Assembly (NCBI GenBank): GCA_024734495.1
Contig: JALMQS010000153.1
Coordinates: 13,916,299 to 13,980,298, forward strand
Source: Forficula auricularia
Lineage: Eukaryota; Arthropoda; Insecta; Dermaptera; Forficulidae
Direction of reading: 5' to 3'
Length of the DNA stretch: 64,000 bases
The position numbers and the translations under genes were made by a program. Position 1 is the first letter of the stretch, and the number at the start of each line of letters is the position of its first letter. A model generated the notes under the pieces. It was given only the letters and a program-made list of their open reading frames with translations, ran no database searches and was not told where the DNA came from. This document shows positions 11,418 through 22,677 of the stretch, piece after piece.

Positions 11418-11645
11418 GTGATGGAAAGGCAGCCCAAGGATAATGTAAAAATCTCTCGAATAAAGTAGATTTATTGGATATTCATTTTTTTCATCACTCA
11501 AAAACTGAATTCATCCAATAAGTAAATCTACTTCATTCGAGAGAATTTTTTTCACTAACCTTGAGCTTCCTTTCGATCACTTCTCAATTAAAATTTCTAC
11601 CAGTCCGTCTCTCTCCGAAGAAAAAATTTCTTCTAATACAATATT
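11418..11645. repeat. Palindromic MITE, GGAAAGGCAGCCCAAGGAT family, copy 2
   Basis: Same termini and the same CAGTCCGTCTCTCTCCGAAG flank as the copy at 10995. The centre is shortened and lacks the GAAAC part of the core motif. Confidence 0.65.
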
Positions 11646-11837
11646 CATTTTCAAATATGTTCAAAAATAAAAGATCATTATTTGAAAATTCATAATGTAT
11701 TATTTTAAAAAAGGTTTCTCCAGTAAAAAAACTTTTTTAAAGAGAAATTTATAGCTTACATATTTGATGATAATTATTTTTATCTTGCGACCAATAGATA
11801 AAGTGATATTAGCCAAAAACAATTATACTTTAAAGTA

Positions 11838-12119
11838 GTTAGGGTCAGTGGGTCGAGTGTCGGGTCGCTGACTCGAAGTACGATGGTTCGAGACTGAGTC
11901 TCGGCAGATCAGATATTTGTAGTCGCCTCCTCTTGGAAAGCAATGACAACCTACCAAATGTATAATAGCCTAGAAACCTCTCCAAACTAGCCGTTCAGAA
12001 CCGGCGTTAAAAAATAGGTCCCGTATATCTATACATAACAACTAAACACACTCAGCACAGGTATATGTGGAGAGGAACCAAAACGTCAGGGAGACCTGAT
12101 ATGGCACTTAAAAGTAGAA
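11838..12119 (+). mobile_element. tRNA-derived SINE copy
   Basis: Same family as 7685-7972: head GGGTCAGTGGGTCGAGTGTC, box B GGTTCGAGACT, body with GGTCCCGTATATCTATA, end ATGGCACTTAAAAGTAGAA. Confidence 0.75.
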
Positions 12120-12720
12120 ATCGAAAAATCCGTGACACTTTCAAATCAAATTTTGTCACTTAGAAACTTTTTAAATACTATACTCATTAAAGATATGTTT
12201 TTATTTTATTTTATTTATATACCTAATTAATATTAAACGTAGGATACAACCTTTAATTTATTCATTAAATATATATTAAACAACTCTTGCCAAAATACTT
12301 TTTTAATTTCATACTAGACACTAGTTCAGTTAAAGAAGGGCGTAAATGAATTTTCTCCTCAAAAGGATGTTTACTAAACCTTTTCAAATTAACATATCCC
12401 AAAGTTTATTCCCCACCGACTTCATTAAATTCTAAAGAGATTTTCGCAGATGAAATGAAATTGAAATTCCTAAATTTAAAATCTCACTTTCACTATATAA
12501 ATTTCTTGCAAGTTTTTACCCTTAAATAGACAAAAAAGACCTGGCCAAAGTTTTCATGATCCAAGTTATAGTTTATAGATGACCGCTATATAAGTGATTT
12601 TAACTACAATTATTTACTCTTGAGAACCGCTTCAGAAGAAGAGACTGTTGTGATAAAAGGCTTGTTTCTACAGCATTCGAAACGGTTTTGAACTATCAGG
12701 CGCATGCGTATTCTCTTTTA
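12120..12720. other. AT-rich intronic sequence
   Basis: No gene recognised. Around 12618-12690 an AGAAGAAGAGACTG...TTCGAAACGG arrangement recalls the decayed hairpin motif of neighbouring repeats. Confidence 0.3.
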
Positions 12721-12727
12721 TAACCCC

Positions 12728-13790
12728 ATTAGGGAGCATCCATCAATGACGTCACCAAAATTCGTGTTTTATTTTCCCCTCCCTGAACCTACAGTATTTC
12801 ATGGGTTGTCACATTCGAGTAATCCCTCCTCCACCGTTTGTGTCACATCTTTTGTAACTTTTAATTTTGAGCTAATTTTGATTATAACAACTTTAACAAT
12901 ATTATTTTTTATTTTTCAAATTTATAACAAATTAAAATGAATCTTTATATATATGTGTTGCAGTACAAATCCGTTTTTGGTAAGAACGGGTTCTTACTAG
13001 TTGAAAAGGGTTTTACTAATACCTTTGTGGCAACTAGAATTTACTGATATTGCTTGAGTTTGGTCCAAAGTAAAGTAAAAAAAAATTTTGAAAAATTTTT
13101 TAGAAACTTTTTAAAATTTAAAATATAAAATACCAGGTAGGTTTCACATAAATATTTATATGAAACCTACCTAGTGAAACCTACCTAGTATTTTATATTT
13201 TAAATTTTGAAAAGTTTCTAAAAAAAATTTCAAAAATTTTCTTTATACTTTATTTAATATGTTTCACCAAGAACCTACACCATTTTCCTTTAACAAAATT
13301 TGGTCCAAAGGTCTAGAATCTTCATTTTTGACCTTCCGCCTCATTTTTTTAAACGAAAATGTCAAAAATTACATCCTCATTAGAAGCAAAGTTGTAGAGG
13401 ATGTAATTTTTGACATTTCCGTTTAAAAATTTTTGAAAATAAACTCCCAAAATGAGGCGAAAGGTCGAAAATGAAGATTATAGACCTTTGGACCAAACTC
13501 AATCAACATCACTAAATTCTAGTTGCCAGGGGTATTCAGTGAAACGCGTTTTAACTAGTAAGAACCCGTTTTTACTAAAAAACGAATTTTTACTGCAGCA
13601 TATACATCACATTTTCACATGACTATAATCATATCAATATTACTTATGTCAAAATGTATCATTTTTTATTATAATTTGATATCACAAAGGTCTTAACGCC
13701 CTCCTCTCACTTTCACACTTTGTGGTCCCTTTCTTAATGTGTGATGTAATTCTTAGTTGGCCCCTTAATGTGACGTCACGGTGGCCCTGT
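12728..13790. mobile_element. GGGAGCATCCATCAATGACGTCA-type MITE split by a palindrome
   Basis: 12728-12850 (GGGAGCATCCATCAATGACG) and 13710-13790 (TTAATGTGACGTCACGGTGGCCCTG) look like the two halves of one element. Between them lies the fold-back at 12961-13595. Confidence 0.45.
12961..13595. repeat. Fold-back element with nested palindromes
   Basis: Outer arms carry GTAAGAACGGGTTCTTACTA and its inverse near 13550-13575. Nested inside are an inverted pair around AATACCAGGTAGGTTTCA (13125-13190) and another around GATGTAATTTTTGACATTT (13345-13425). No coding content. Confidence 0.65.
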
Positions 13791-13949
13791 TTAGGTCTAA
13801 AATTCAAACTTGCTTATAAATCATTCATTATCAATAATTTGGTCATTTTTTCAAATTTAGTCTTAAACAGTAAGTTTAGTATTAAAATATAAAAATTTTT
13901 AAAATTATAAATTCATCCATATTCAATAAATATATATCATTTATTTGAT

Positions 13950-14165
13950 AAGTGATAGAAAGGCAGCACGAAAAAAATCTGTCAAATATAGTGGATTTAT
14001 TGGATATTCATTTTTTTCATCACTCAAAAACTGAATATCCAATTAGTAAATCTACTTTATTCGAGAGAATTTTTTTCACTATCCTTGGGCTGCCTTTCCA
14101 TCACTTACCAATCAAAATTTTTTACCAGTCAGTCTCTCTCCGAAGAGAAAATTTCTTCTAATATA
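13950..14165. repeat. Palindromic MITE, GGCAGCCCAAGGAT family, copy 3
   Basis: Right end ATCCTTGGGCTGCCTTTCCA and flank CAGTCTCTCTCCGAAGAG as in copies 1 and 2. The left end is mutated (GAAAGGCAGCACG). Confidence 0.6.
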
Positions 14166-14217
14166 TATAATTTATATTTTAATATTTCATTATTCGTGTC
14201 CATGATTAATAATTAAA

Positions 14218-14530
14218 GAAATCGTAGAGAGTTGGACTTGACTTTAAATTTGACAAATAACTTTTAAAGTTTACTTTAAACTTTAAACTTGACAATTTTT
14301 TTATTTAAATAGCCCAAACTTGTCGTTACTGGTTCGCAACTTCTTCACTGGCTCATTTATTAAACTTATTTGTCTGGGGTTATGACTAAGAGAAAAACTC
14401 CAGACAAATAAGTTTAATAAATGAGTCACTGAAGAAGTTTCGAACCAGCAAAGAAACGTTTGGCCTATTTAAATAAAAAACTTTGTATTTAATTTAAAGT
14501 CAAGTCCAACTCCCTACGATTCCTTTAATT
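14218..14530. repeat. Fold-back element
   Basis: Arms GAGAGTTGGACTTGACTTTA and AAAGTCAAGTCCAACTCCC, with inner arms around AAATAAGTTTAATAAATGAG. A decayed CACTGAAGAAG...GAAAC block sits near 14426-14460. No coding content. Confidence 0.65.
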
Positions 14531-14631
14531 ATATTTTAATAATTCACAAGTATTAATATAAATCAACAATTAATATTGTGATCGTAGTATTAAATGTAGT
14601 TTTGTTGGATTTGAAACACAAAATGTATATC

Positions 14632-15162
14632 GCGAGGGGTGATCCACGATTGGAAGTAGGTGTACACCTCTTTGGAAGTATTTTGGAAGTACTTGGAAAT
14701 ATTTGGAAGTACTTGGAAATATTCAGAAGTACTTGGAAATACTTGAAAGTGTTTGGGAATATTTGGAAGTACTTGGAATATTTGGAAGTACATGGAAATA
14801 TTTGGAAGTACATGGAAATATTTGGAAGTATTTGGAAATATTTGGAATTACTTGGAAATATTTGCAAGTACTTGGAAATATTTGCAAGTACTTGGAAATA
14901 TTTGCAAGTACTTAAAAATATTTGAAAGTACAATTGGAAGTAGGTGTACACCTCTTTGGAAGTATTTTGGACGTACTTGGAAATATTTGGAAGTACTTGG
15001 AAATACTTGAAAGTGTTTGGGAATATTTGGAAGTACTTGGAATATTTGGAAGTACATGGAAATATTTAGAACTATTTGGAAATATTTGGAAGTACTTGGA
15101 AATATTTGGAAGTACAAGTGGAAGTAGGTGTACAGCATATTAAGTCGCGGTTCACCCCTCGG
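14632..15162. repeat. CGAGGGGTGAACC MITE with expanded internal minisatellite
   Basis: Ends GCGAGGGGTGATCCACGATT and GTCGCGGTTCACCCCTCGG match the 150-bp MITE at 57022-57172. Here the interior is about 400 bp of a degenerate 10/20-bp tandem unit (TTGGAAATATTTGGAAGTAC), in two blocks (about 14670-14932 and 14948-15118) separated by an internal copy of GGAAGTAGGTGTACACCTC. The repeat keeps long open frames on both strands (KYLE-type on +, YFQ-type on -). These are composition effects, not genes. Confidence 0.8.
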
Positions 15163-15169
15163 TATATCC

Positions 15170-16055
15170 CCAAACAAAAGGGACGTCGGGACATCACTAG
15201 TATTGGAATACATTGAAAGTATAACTACTATAAACAAGTAAAAGAAACTACGCATGCGTTCGATAGCTTAAAAACAATCCTAACTGCTTAGGAATCAAGC
15301 CTAACACAAAAAATCTATTTTTTTTTCGTATAGGGATGATCTAACCTGAAAAATTCTTTTATGTGACCAGCAATGCCTCAACAAAAAATGTATTGTTTTT
15401 CGAATGGTGCAGGCGGCCCTTCCACCCGCCAATCTCTAAACAGATCCGTTCCTTAATCCAAATACCCAAGTACTTTCCCATCGCGCCTCGCTCAAACACC
15501 CCCTGTTCTGGTATATTATATATCTATATCTATATTTGAACACCTCCTTCACACACAGACACGCGCACATTGATTCAGTCTCCTTTGGATGCGTTCATTT
15601 GCTCGTGGAATGATCAATTTTTTCTCTTATTATTATTCTCTTAATGATTTTTTGCCGTTGTTGTTGTTGGCATGTTTATTTGTATCTGGCGGGGGGAGGC
15701 GCACCCCCCTCCCTTTGATCCCCCCCACAAACCACTTTCACTGGATTTCAATCCTAAAATTTCTATATCAAAATTAAATATCTGGAAAAAAAAATAATAA
15801 AAACCAAATTAGAGAAGAAGCCAAAAAACAAAAACAAAAAAAACCCGAGGACATATCGGAATGGATCGGAAATGAATCACAATTCAATGGAAACGAGATA
15901 AACGGACTGGCTGTCAACTCCAAGCTTATCTAAAAAGAGCAGCTCGAAGGCCCTTTTGGCCACGGAGAGTCAGGGACACAATCTGCGGTCCCTCTGAAAG
16001 AGACAACCACCGGATCAAAGCCCGAACAGAAACACATCTCTCTTATCAGACTGTT
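15170..16055. other. Intronic sequence, no supported gene
   Basis: Mixed composition with TAT repeats near 15515-15535 and homopolymers near 15785-15845. A slightly GC-rich patch at 15940-16030 was not identified. Confidence 0.3.
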
Positions 16056-16059
16056 AGGA

Positions 16060-16452
16060 AAAAATAAATAAATCTTTCCGCGCTCTCTGATTAAAACAGC
16101 ATAGTTAATCCATTTATTTATCATACCGTATGGGATTTTTATATTTTTTATGGGTCACATAAATTCTATAATGTATATTTCTTATTAAAAAATATTTTCA
16201 CGAAAAGACCAAAAAAAGAAAATCTGAATGGCTTTATCGCCTTTTTCAAATTCAACAGAAAACGCAAACTAGTTGTGACGTCACCATTTGATGCGTCCTG
16301 CCGAAGACCCTTCTAGCCGGACTCAAATTTTCCTTAATATATACTTTTCCCTTATATCGTATAAATTCCACACGTAAAATCATGATAACATTTGCCCTTT
16401 CAGCGATAATATATAGCGTTTCTAGTCACGTGGTTTTATTTGAATTTTAATA
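16060..16452. repeat. Tandem duplication, unit 1 (intact)
   Basis: Contains AATAAATCTTTCCGCGCTCT, GGGATTTTTATATTTTTTATG, TGACGTCACCATTTGATGCG, CTTCTAGCCGGACTCAAATT and ends TCACGTGGTTTTATTTGAAT. It is repeated immediately downstream. Confidence 0.75.
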
Positions 16453-16742
16453 TGGGAAAAATAAATAAATCTTTCCGCGCTCTCTGATTAAAACAGCATA
16501 GTTAATCCATTTGTTTATCATACCATATGGGATTTTTATATTTTTTATGGGTCACATACATTCTATAATGTATATTTCTTATTAAAAAATATTTTCAAGA
16601 AAAATCAAAAAAAAAAAAAGGAAATCTGAATGGATTTATTGCCTTTTCAAGAAAACGCAAACTAGTTGTGACGTCACTATATGACGTGTCCTGCCGAAAG
16701 ACCCTTCTAGCCGGACTCAAATTTTCCATAATATATACTTTT

Positions 16743-17040
16743 CGTTGAGTGGATATTGATGAGCCAGTCCAAAAAAAGAAGATAATTTATACTATATTTT
16801 TATTTTTATTCAAAAACCGACGTTTCGGAGGCTATTCCCTCCTTCTTTAGGGTTTTGAAAAGTCAGTGAAGGACGCATTGGATTTCCTTCACTGACTTTT
16901 CAAAACCCTGAAGAAGAAGGGAAAAGCCTCCGAAACGTCGGTTTTTGAATGAAAATAAAAAGATAGTATAAATTATCTTCTTCTTTTTTGGACTGCCTCA
17001 TCAATATCCACTAAACTTCACTTAACAGCCCGTCTCCAAA
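16743..17040. mobile_element. Palindromic element with hammerhead-like motif in both arms
   Basis: Ends GAGTGGATATTGATGAGCC and inverse. Arms contain CGACGTTTCGGAGGCTATTC (left) and GCCTCCGAAACGTCGG (right). Right arm: CTGAAGA (16908-16914), hairpin, GAAAC (16932-16936). An AT-rich duplication (TATATACTTTTC) of the host sequence flanks the insertion. Confidence 0.7.
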
Positions 17041-17112
17041 AATTACTCCAATCTTATATATACTTTTCCCTTATATCGTATAAATTCCACACATAAAATC
17101 ATGATAACATTT

Positions 17113-17360
17113 GTGCCCATAATTATGAAAGTGGTCTAAAGTCATTGATTGTTAGTTTCGAGATATTTAAAGTTTCATAAAATAAACAATATTCGAATTC
17201 TGTATAATGAGACAACTGGAAATCCACTTATCGGTTCAATTTTATGCGATTTTTCAAAACCGACATCTTATTTGTACTTTTTGAATGGATGGAACATAAA
17301 ATATGAAAAAACTAATTTTTTAATTTTTTGACTTAGTCCACTTTCATAATTATGGGCACA
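17113..17360. mobile_element. MITE with GTGCCCATAATTATGAAAGT termini
   Basis: Left GTGCCCATAATTATGAAAGT is mirrored by ACTTTCATAATTATGGGCAC at 17340-17360. A diverged second copy is at 54838-55082. The open frame inside has no recognisable domain. Confidence 0.65.
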
Positions 17361-17987
17361 TCGTCCAAGAGCTGGTGACACATTTTGACTACGGATTTGA
17401 CCCAACTAGAAATAATGCGTAATAGTACCGTCTATGATAGTTGTACAAGGAATGGCCAGTCTGGCTGGTCTAAGCAGGTGGACCAGGTACTGCGCATGGT
17501 GGGAGTGCGGTAAAAAATACATATGTGTTAAAAAATGTTTTTGACCCACAATGAAATTATAAAAATTATAATTTATAGTCAATTATAAACATAATATATT
17601 CACTCCAGACCATTTGAGTGGTGGAACGTGGAACCAGACTACCCCAAAGTGTATTTTTAAAACATGCAAAAAAATATTTGATGCTATTTTTTTCATATTG
17701 TAATACACTTTGGGGTGGTCTGGTTCCACGTTCCACCACTCAAATGGTCTGGAGTGAATTTATTATGTTTATAATTGACTATAAATTGTGATTTTTATAA
17801 TTTCATTGTGGGTCAAAAATATTTTTTGACACATATGTATTTTTTACCTCACTCATACCTGATCTACCTGCTTGGGCCGGCCAGACTGGCCATTCCCTGT
17901 ACAACTATCATAGACGGGACTATTACGCATTGTTTCTGGTTTGGGTCGAATCCGTGGTCGGAATGTGTCACCAGCTCTTGGACTAAC
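17361..17987. repeat. Long near-perfect palindrome (arms about 290 bp)
   Basis: Left arm from GTCCAAGAGCTGGTGACACA. Right arm ends TGTGTCACCAGCTCTTGGAC. Inner arms around CCAGACCATTTGAGTGGTGG match with few mismatches. The centre is AT-rich (about 17655-17700). High arm identity suggests a recent fold-back insertion. Confidence 0.75.
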
Positions 17988-18059
17988 ATTTGTCCTTTCA
18001 GCGATAATATAGCGTTGTCAAGTCGCGTGGTTTTATTTGAATTTTATTACAACTAATAG

Positions 18060-18540
18060 CTTTATAAATATATATACAAGAGGACGATGATTAAAAATAA
18101 AATAAAAATTAATCAATAAAAGCTAATATTTATTTCTTGGGAAAACGAATCGAATACAACACACGCCCCACTTCCTTCATTTATTTATATATTTTCCACT
18201 TGGGTTTGGGTATTTGTTTTTTAATAAAAAAATAAAATTGCCATGTTAAGTATTTAAGATAAAAATAAAATTATTATTTTTTCTTTCGATAGTAAATTTT
18301 GAAGTTAGATATATTGGAGAATTTATTTTAAACTTTTTTTTGACTGTTTGACTGGATGATTTGTTGACACAGAATTGAATTTGTTGGTTATTATATTTAG
18401 AATAGAGAGAATAGCTTAAAATTTTTCTAAATTAAAAAAAAACTTTAAAATTATTTATAAAACTAAAGATTTGAGCATCTTCTTTTTGAAAATAGTTGGA
18501 ATGTTTTTCAAAAAATCAGCTCGGGTTCAGATTAACAAAT
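18060..18540. other. AT-rich intronic sequence
   Basis: No recognised gene or TE terminus. Confidence 0.3.
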
Positions 18541-18544
18541 CAAT

Positions 18545-18752
18545 TTTAAAGAGAAAGAATTTAATTTTTAAGACAAATCCTAAGATTTTTAGTAGAAATA
18601 TTATTAAATTGCGATATCAGAGGGGATTCATCCCTCCAGGAGTCGAACCTGAAAACTAACATGCTTTCCGGGCAGTGAGCTGACTTAATAATATTTCTAC
18701 TAAAATCTTAGAATTTGTCTTAAAAATTAAATTCTTTCTCTTTTAAAATTAT
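18545..18752. mobile_element. Inverted-repeat element with tRNA-like core (second case)
   Basis: Arms of about 60 bp (AAGAATTTAATTTTTAAGAC at about 18556; inverse at 18684-18745) enclose 76 bp. On the minus strand the core reads like a damaged tRNA: a D-arm region AGCTCACTGCCCGG (18668-18684) and a T-arm TCAGG-TTCGACT-CCTGG (box B at 18641-18649). Acceptor ends do not pair, so it is not called as a functional tRNA. Confidence 0.6.
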
Positions 18753-18754
18753 TG

Positions 18755-19270
18755 TATTTATTTATTTAATTTTGTTGACATTTCTGAGACAATAACTTCA
18801 GTTTAGAAGAAGCTTTCGATTATAACTATTTCTAAAGTTTTTGATAATGGAATATTGTCACCAAAACGTCAGTAAAATAAATAATTAAATCAATATTTTA
18901 ATATGCCTGTAGTTATCTCTTTGATTTTGTATTGTTCTCTATTCGTAAGGATTTGTTTAGGGCAAAAGGGTGGTTAGAAGATTTTCTTGGAAATATCAGG
19001 GTGGTTATTATAATTTCCCAAAATATCAATTATTTTAATATTAATAATATGAATAATTTTTAAAGAATAAAAATTTGATATTTCTCAAAGCAAGGTTTCT
19101 CTGTTATTTTGAACTAACAGTCTGGCTATACCCCAATGAATTCGATTTTATTTCCATTATGCAACAAATAGAAAAGAGGGGTTTCATATAAAATATTTTT
19201 TTTTTTTAATTTGGCCAAAATCAGAAGTGCAAGTTAACGGGAAAGTAAATATATTATTCTTATGGTAGAG
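18755..19270. other. AT-rich sequence with a decayed repeat block
   Basis: 18775-18890 has CTTCAGTTTAGAAGAAGC...CCAAAACGTCAGTAAAATAA, resembling the pLTR-like repeats of this window. The rest is unassigned. Confidence 0.3.
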
Positions 19271-19274
19271 TAGG

Positions 19275-19606
19275 GCATAGAGTAATATAGAGTGGAAGGA
19301 TACTGTATATCGAAAAAACGCTCTCTAGCGACTGCGGGGCGAAAACTCTTAGTTCTTAAGAGTTATCTAAAGATAATAGAACATTCAAAGCCTTTGTCAT
19401 AGATAAAAGATACATACCCTTTATGTTATATATATAAGCGCATTATTTACTCTTGATAAATTCACCAAAATTTGTCCCGAAGGGAGAGGTTTCCGCCATT
19501 TTATTGCCCAATGGTTTTGGCATGGTCTCGCCAGAGAGCTCTGTAACTCGTATACGCTAAAATACATTGGCTCCTTATGGAGCCTTCCACTCTATATTAC
19601 TCTACA
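19275..19606. mobile_element. MITE with AGTAATATAGAGTGGAAGG termini
   Basis: Left AGAGTAATATAGAGTGGAAG and right CCTTCCACTCTATATTACTC are inverted repeats. A second copy at 52043-52225 keeps only the left half, with CGCTCTCTAGCGACTGC and GCCTTTGTCATAGATAAAAG conserved. Confidence 0.7.
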
Positions 19607-19609
19607 GAG

Positions 19610-20750
19610 TAGGGTTTGTTTCCCTGATAACTTTCTACCAATAAATGTCATTAAAGGTGAATTTGAAATTACATTATATGTAATTATTATTAATTCTATA
19701 TATTTCAAAGAGATGTCACGGTTATTGGGATTTTCGCCAATTGTCATTTGAGCTTATTCCCCAACGAAAAAATTTTTTAAATAAAACTATTCGCAAATTG
19801 GATTGTAAATTTGAGTATAACTTTTTAACAAAATTGATTTTCATTAAAAAAATACTTTCTCGGTCGAACGAAGTTAAAAATTGATCAATTTTTAGAGGGA
19901 ATTTTTACAAAAGCTTTAATTTATACCAAGTGTACTATATTCTGGTAGATTTTTCTGGTAGAACAAGACTTAATAGGTTACTTTCAACTTTTGTTGTCGA
20001 TTAGTGTTGTTTTAAGACAATGCTTAGCTTTTAGAGTCACTACCAGAACTATACACTTCGATATAGAAAAATCAATTAGTTAGCAACTCTTGAAGACAAC
20101 CGAAAAGTCAAAATAATACCAAAACATTTTAATAAAAACTTCTGATTTTACTATGGATAGACTAACCCGGGAAAACTTACCAGATTATCAAAGCCTCAAC
20201 TGCACCGAAAACAAATTATTAAGAAATACCTGAACACTTTTCACTTCTTATAATCGAAATAGATAGTTTTTTCGTTGACATAAGACGTTTTGACAGAAAT
20301 AATTCAATTTTTTAATAGTTTAGTTTAATGGCATTTTTTATTCCTAATTATTGAAAGATTGAATTAGTGAAAGCATATTCATTTCTTCTCTCAAATACGC
20401 GATTATTATATATTTTATTTTATCAGTTAATTTTTTATGAAGGTTTTAAAAACTTCTACCGAAACGTCTTGTCTCTAAAAGAAAATTCAAATAATGTTTA
20501 GTAAGAGAGAAATATTCATTCCTGGGTTATCTGAAAAGCCGGTTGCCCCTAAGTACTGTCCGTGTGTAAAATGAATGCTGTACTTCGGGCTGCGGATATT
20601 GCAGGCGGACTAACATTTCTCTCTAACTACACCTAACAATTTGATTGAAACCGGATAGGGATCGATGTGTTTAGGGCCAGTTTATCCATCTTTAGTCAAA
20701 CTGCCGGATATTTTTGACTTCAAACTAAAACAACTAATAATCGTCAGATA
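19610..20750. other. AT-rich sequence with relic repeats
   Basis: A TCTACCGAAACGTCTTGTC block at about 20455 and a GC-richer patch at 20535-20610 hint at old repeats. No gene recognised. Confidence 0.3.
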
Positions 20751-20755
20751 TGTTC

Positions 20756-21472
20756 ATTAGGGTGGTCCTTATTTTGGAATTACTTTGGAATTCATTAGAT
20801 AATCTATTGTCATCTATTGTCTTCTACTTGAAAATGAAAGTGGAAGTGGAAGTAGGTGTACACGATTTTAGGTCGCGGTTCACCCATCGGCTTGAAATCA
20901 ATAAAAAAAATATTCCCCAAGTTTCGGGTCTCTATCTCAATTTTAACCTTTGCCCCACAGCGATGCAAATTTCCCATCTAAATAACATTGAGTTTTGAGC
21001 ATTGAACTTTCAATTTTTTTATTCCGGCCAAAGTAGTTGTACAAAAAATTTGAAACTCTGTAGACTTTATCCTTATAATAGTAGCTATCATTCAGAATTT
21101 TTACAGATTTTTAACTATTATAATTTTGGTGTCTAACTTACTAACACTAAGATACACTAGTTTTTATCTAGCTGTATCTCCAAAATTATAATAGTTAAAA
21201 ATCTGTAAAAATTATGAAGGATAACTACTATTATAAGGATAAAGTCTACAAAATTTCAAATTTTTTGAATGATTACTTTGGTCGGAATAAAAAATTGATC
21301 GTTCAATGCCAAAAACCCCATGTTATTTAGATGGGAACATTACATCACTGTGCGGCATAGGTTAAAATTGAGATAGAGACTTAAAACTTGGGAAATTTTT
21401 TTTTTATTTATTTCGAACCAGATGAGCCTCTGTCAAAATTCGAAAATACCCAAAATAAGGACCACCCTAATG
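20756..21472. mobile_element. Fold-back MITE, ATTAGGGTGGTCCTTATTTT family, copy 1
   Basis: Ends ATTAGGGTGGTCCTTATTTT and inverse at 21452-21472. Arms mirror each other through TTATAATAGTAGCTATC and CTCAATTTTAACCT blocks. The left arm is interrupted at about 20780-20895 by a GAAGTAGGTGTACAC MITE. Copy 2 is at 46181-46808. Confidence 0.75.
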
Positions 21473-21479
21473 TACATCT

Positions 21480-22675
21480 AGCTAAAATTAGAACCGAAAA
21501 TGGGTGTCATCTTACAGTTATTGTGAACTTAAGGCTAGGTTTGCCTACAATTAGGATTAACCTGAGTTAACATTTCAGACGTTAGTGTCATATAAAAACC
21601 GCACTTTGCTTAGAAAATACAGCCCGGCCTTTTATTTCGAGTTATAAACAGAAAAACATTCTTAAGAAAAAATGTATTTATTTAGTATTACTTCAAACTT
21701 TCTCTTCTGGAAAATCCTAATAAACAAATGTTAGGCCTGTAAAATTTTATATCAGCTCAATGAAGCTTTAATAGGCGGTTTTTCTTAAAATATTTATTTC
21801 AATTGTTTTAGAAGTTTTTGAGGTTAAAAGGTAGGTTAAACTAAAAAATAATCATCTTTTATATGACCATATGGTTACGTTTCTATCTCAAATGCTATTT
21901 TGGAACGTTCCGAAAAATTAACTGTAATTTAGAGTGTTGTTGACAATTCAGCCTAAACATTCGAAACTTTCATTATAATTACTTTTCCACAAGCAATGCG
22001 GGCAAATCTTAACGTGCAGGAAAAAATTTGTTTATGCTTTGGTTTTTTTGAAACATCTCAAACAACTGAAACTATTGTCATTAAAAAAATATATAAGCCA
22101 CTGTGTTAACGACTACAAAGCTTTATTAAGTAAATATTTAAAAAAAATGATATTTTTAAAGATATGAATTATTTTGTCAAATATTTGTATGCTCATGGTT
22201 AAGTGAATTCGTGTGTTCTCTAATTCAAAAACCAATGATAAATCAAAACAATATTCGAAATTATCTTCAAGATAAAGAGCTAATTAGATTTTTTGAAATG
22301 ACGTTGACGCTTTACTTTTTTTTAACAATAACCAATTTTTGTTAAATATCATTTTTATTATATTTACGATATTTGTATGCTTAACCACCGTGTCAATTTT
22401 TTATTATAGAAAAATATTTATAACCGTTTTTGAGATATTTGAAAAATACTATCAGTTTATTCGACTTGATGCCCTTTACCCACTATTACCCACTGGATAT
22501 GCGTACTTTGAAATTTCTAATTAGAAATGTTAAGTACACACATTCTCATTACGCCCGAGTGTTGTCTGAAGGCATTAAGTCGAATACGCTATAAGCAAAA
22601 ACATAATTTTTTCTGATCAATATCATTAATCTATTTGTTGTGTAAGGGAAATAAAATAATATAAATATACAAAAG
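21480..22675. other. AT-rich sequence with diverged repeat
   Basis: About 22030-22540 is a decayed relative of the 3009-3360 repeat (ATATTTGAAAAATACTATCAG inverted against AACATCTCAAACAACTGAAA). No gene recognised. Confidence 0.35.
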
Positions 22676-22677
22676 GG

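Larger units (their letters stand above)
16456..18049. repeat. Tandem duplication, unit 2 (split by insertions)
   Basis: The pieces 16456-16742, 17041-17112 and 17988-18049 together match unit 1 in order. They are separated by a palindromic element (16743-17040) and a pair of fold-back elements (17113-17987). The insertions therefore post-date the duplication. Confidence 0.7.

Noticed and set aside
14553..15255. Several 70-135 residue open frames on both strands rich in KYLE, NIWKYLE or YFQIFPST repeats
   Set aside because: They are read-throughs of the 10/20-bp minisatellite inside a MITE; the sequence is open in several frames at once and has no start context or domain.
18608..18684. tRNA gene on the minus strand
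   Set aside because: Acceptor ends do not pair and the unit lies between inverted-repeat arms; better treated as a tRNA-derived core of a repeat.
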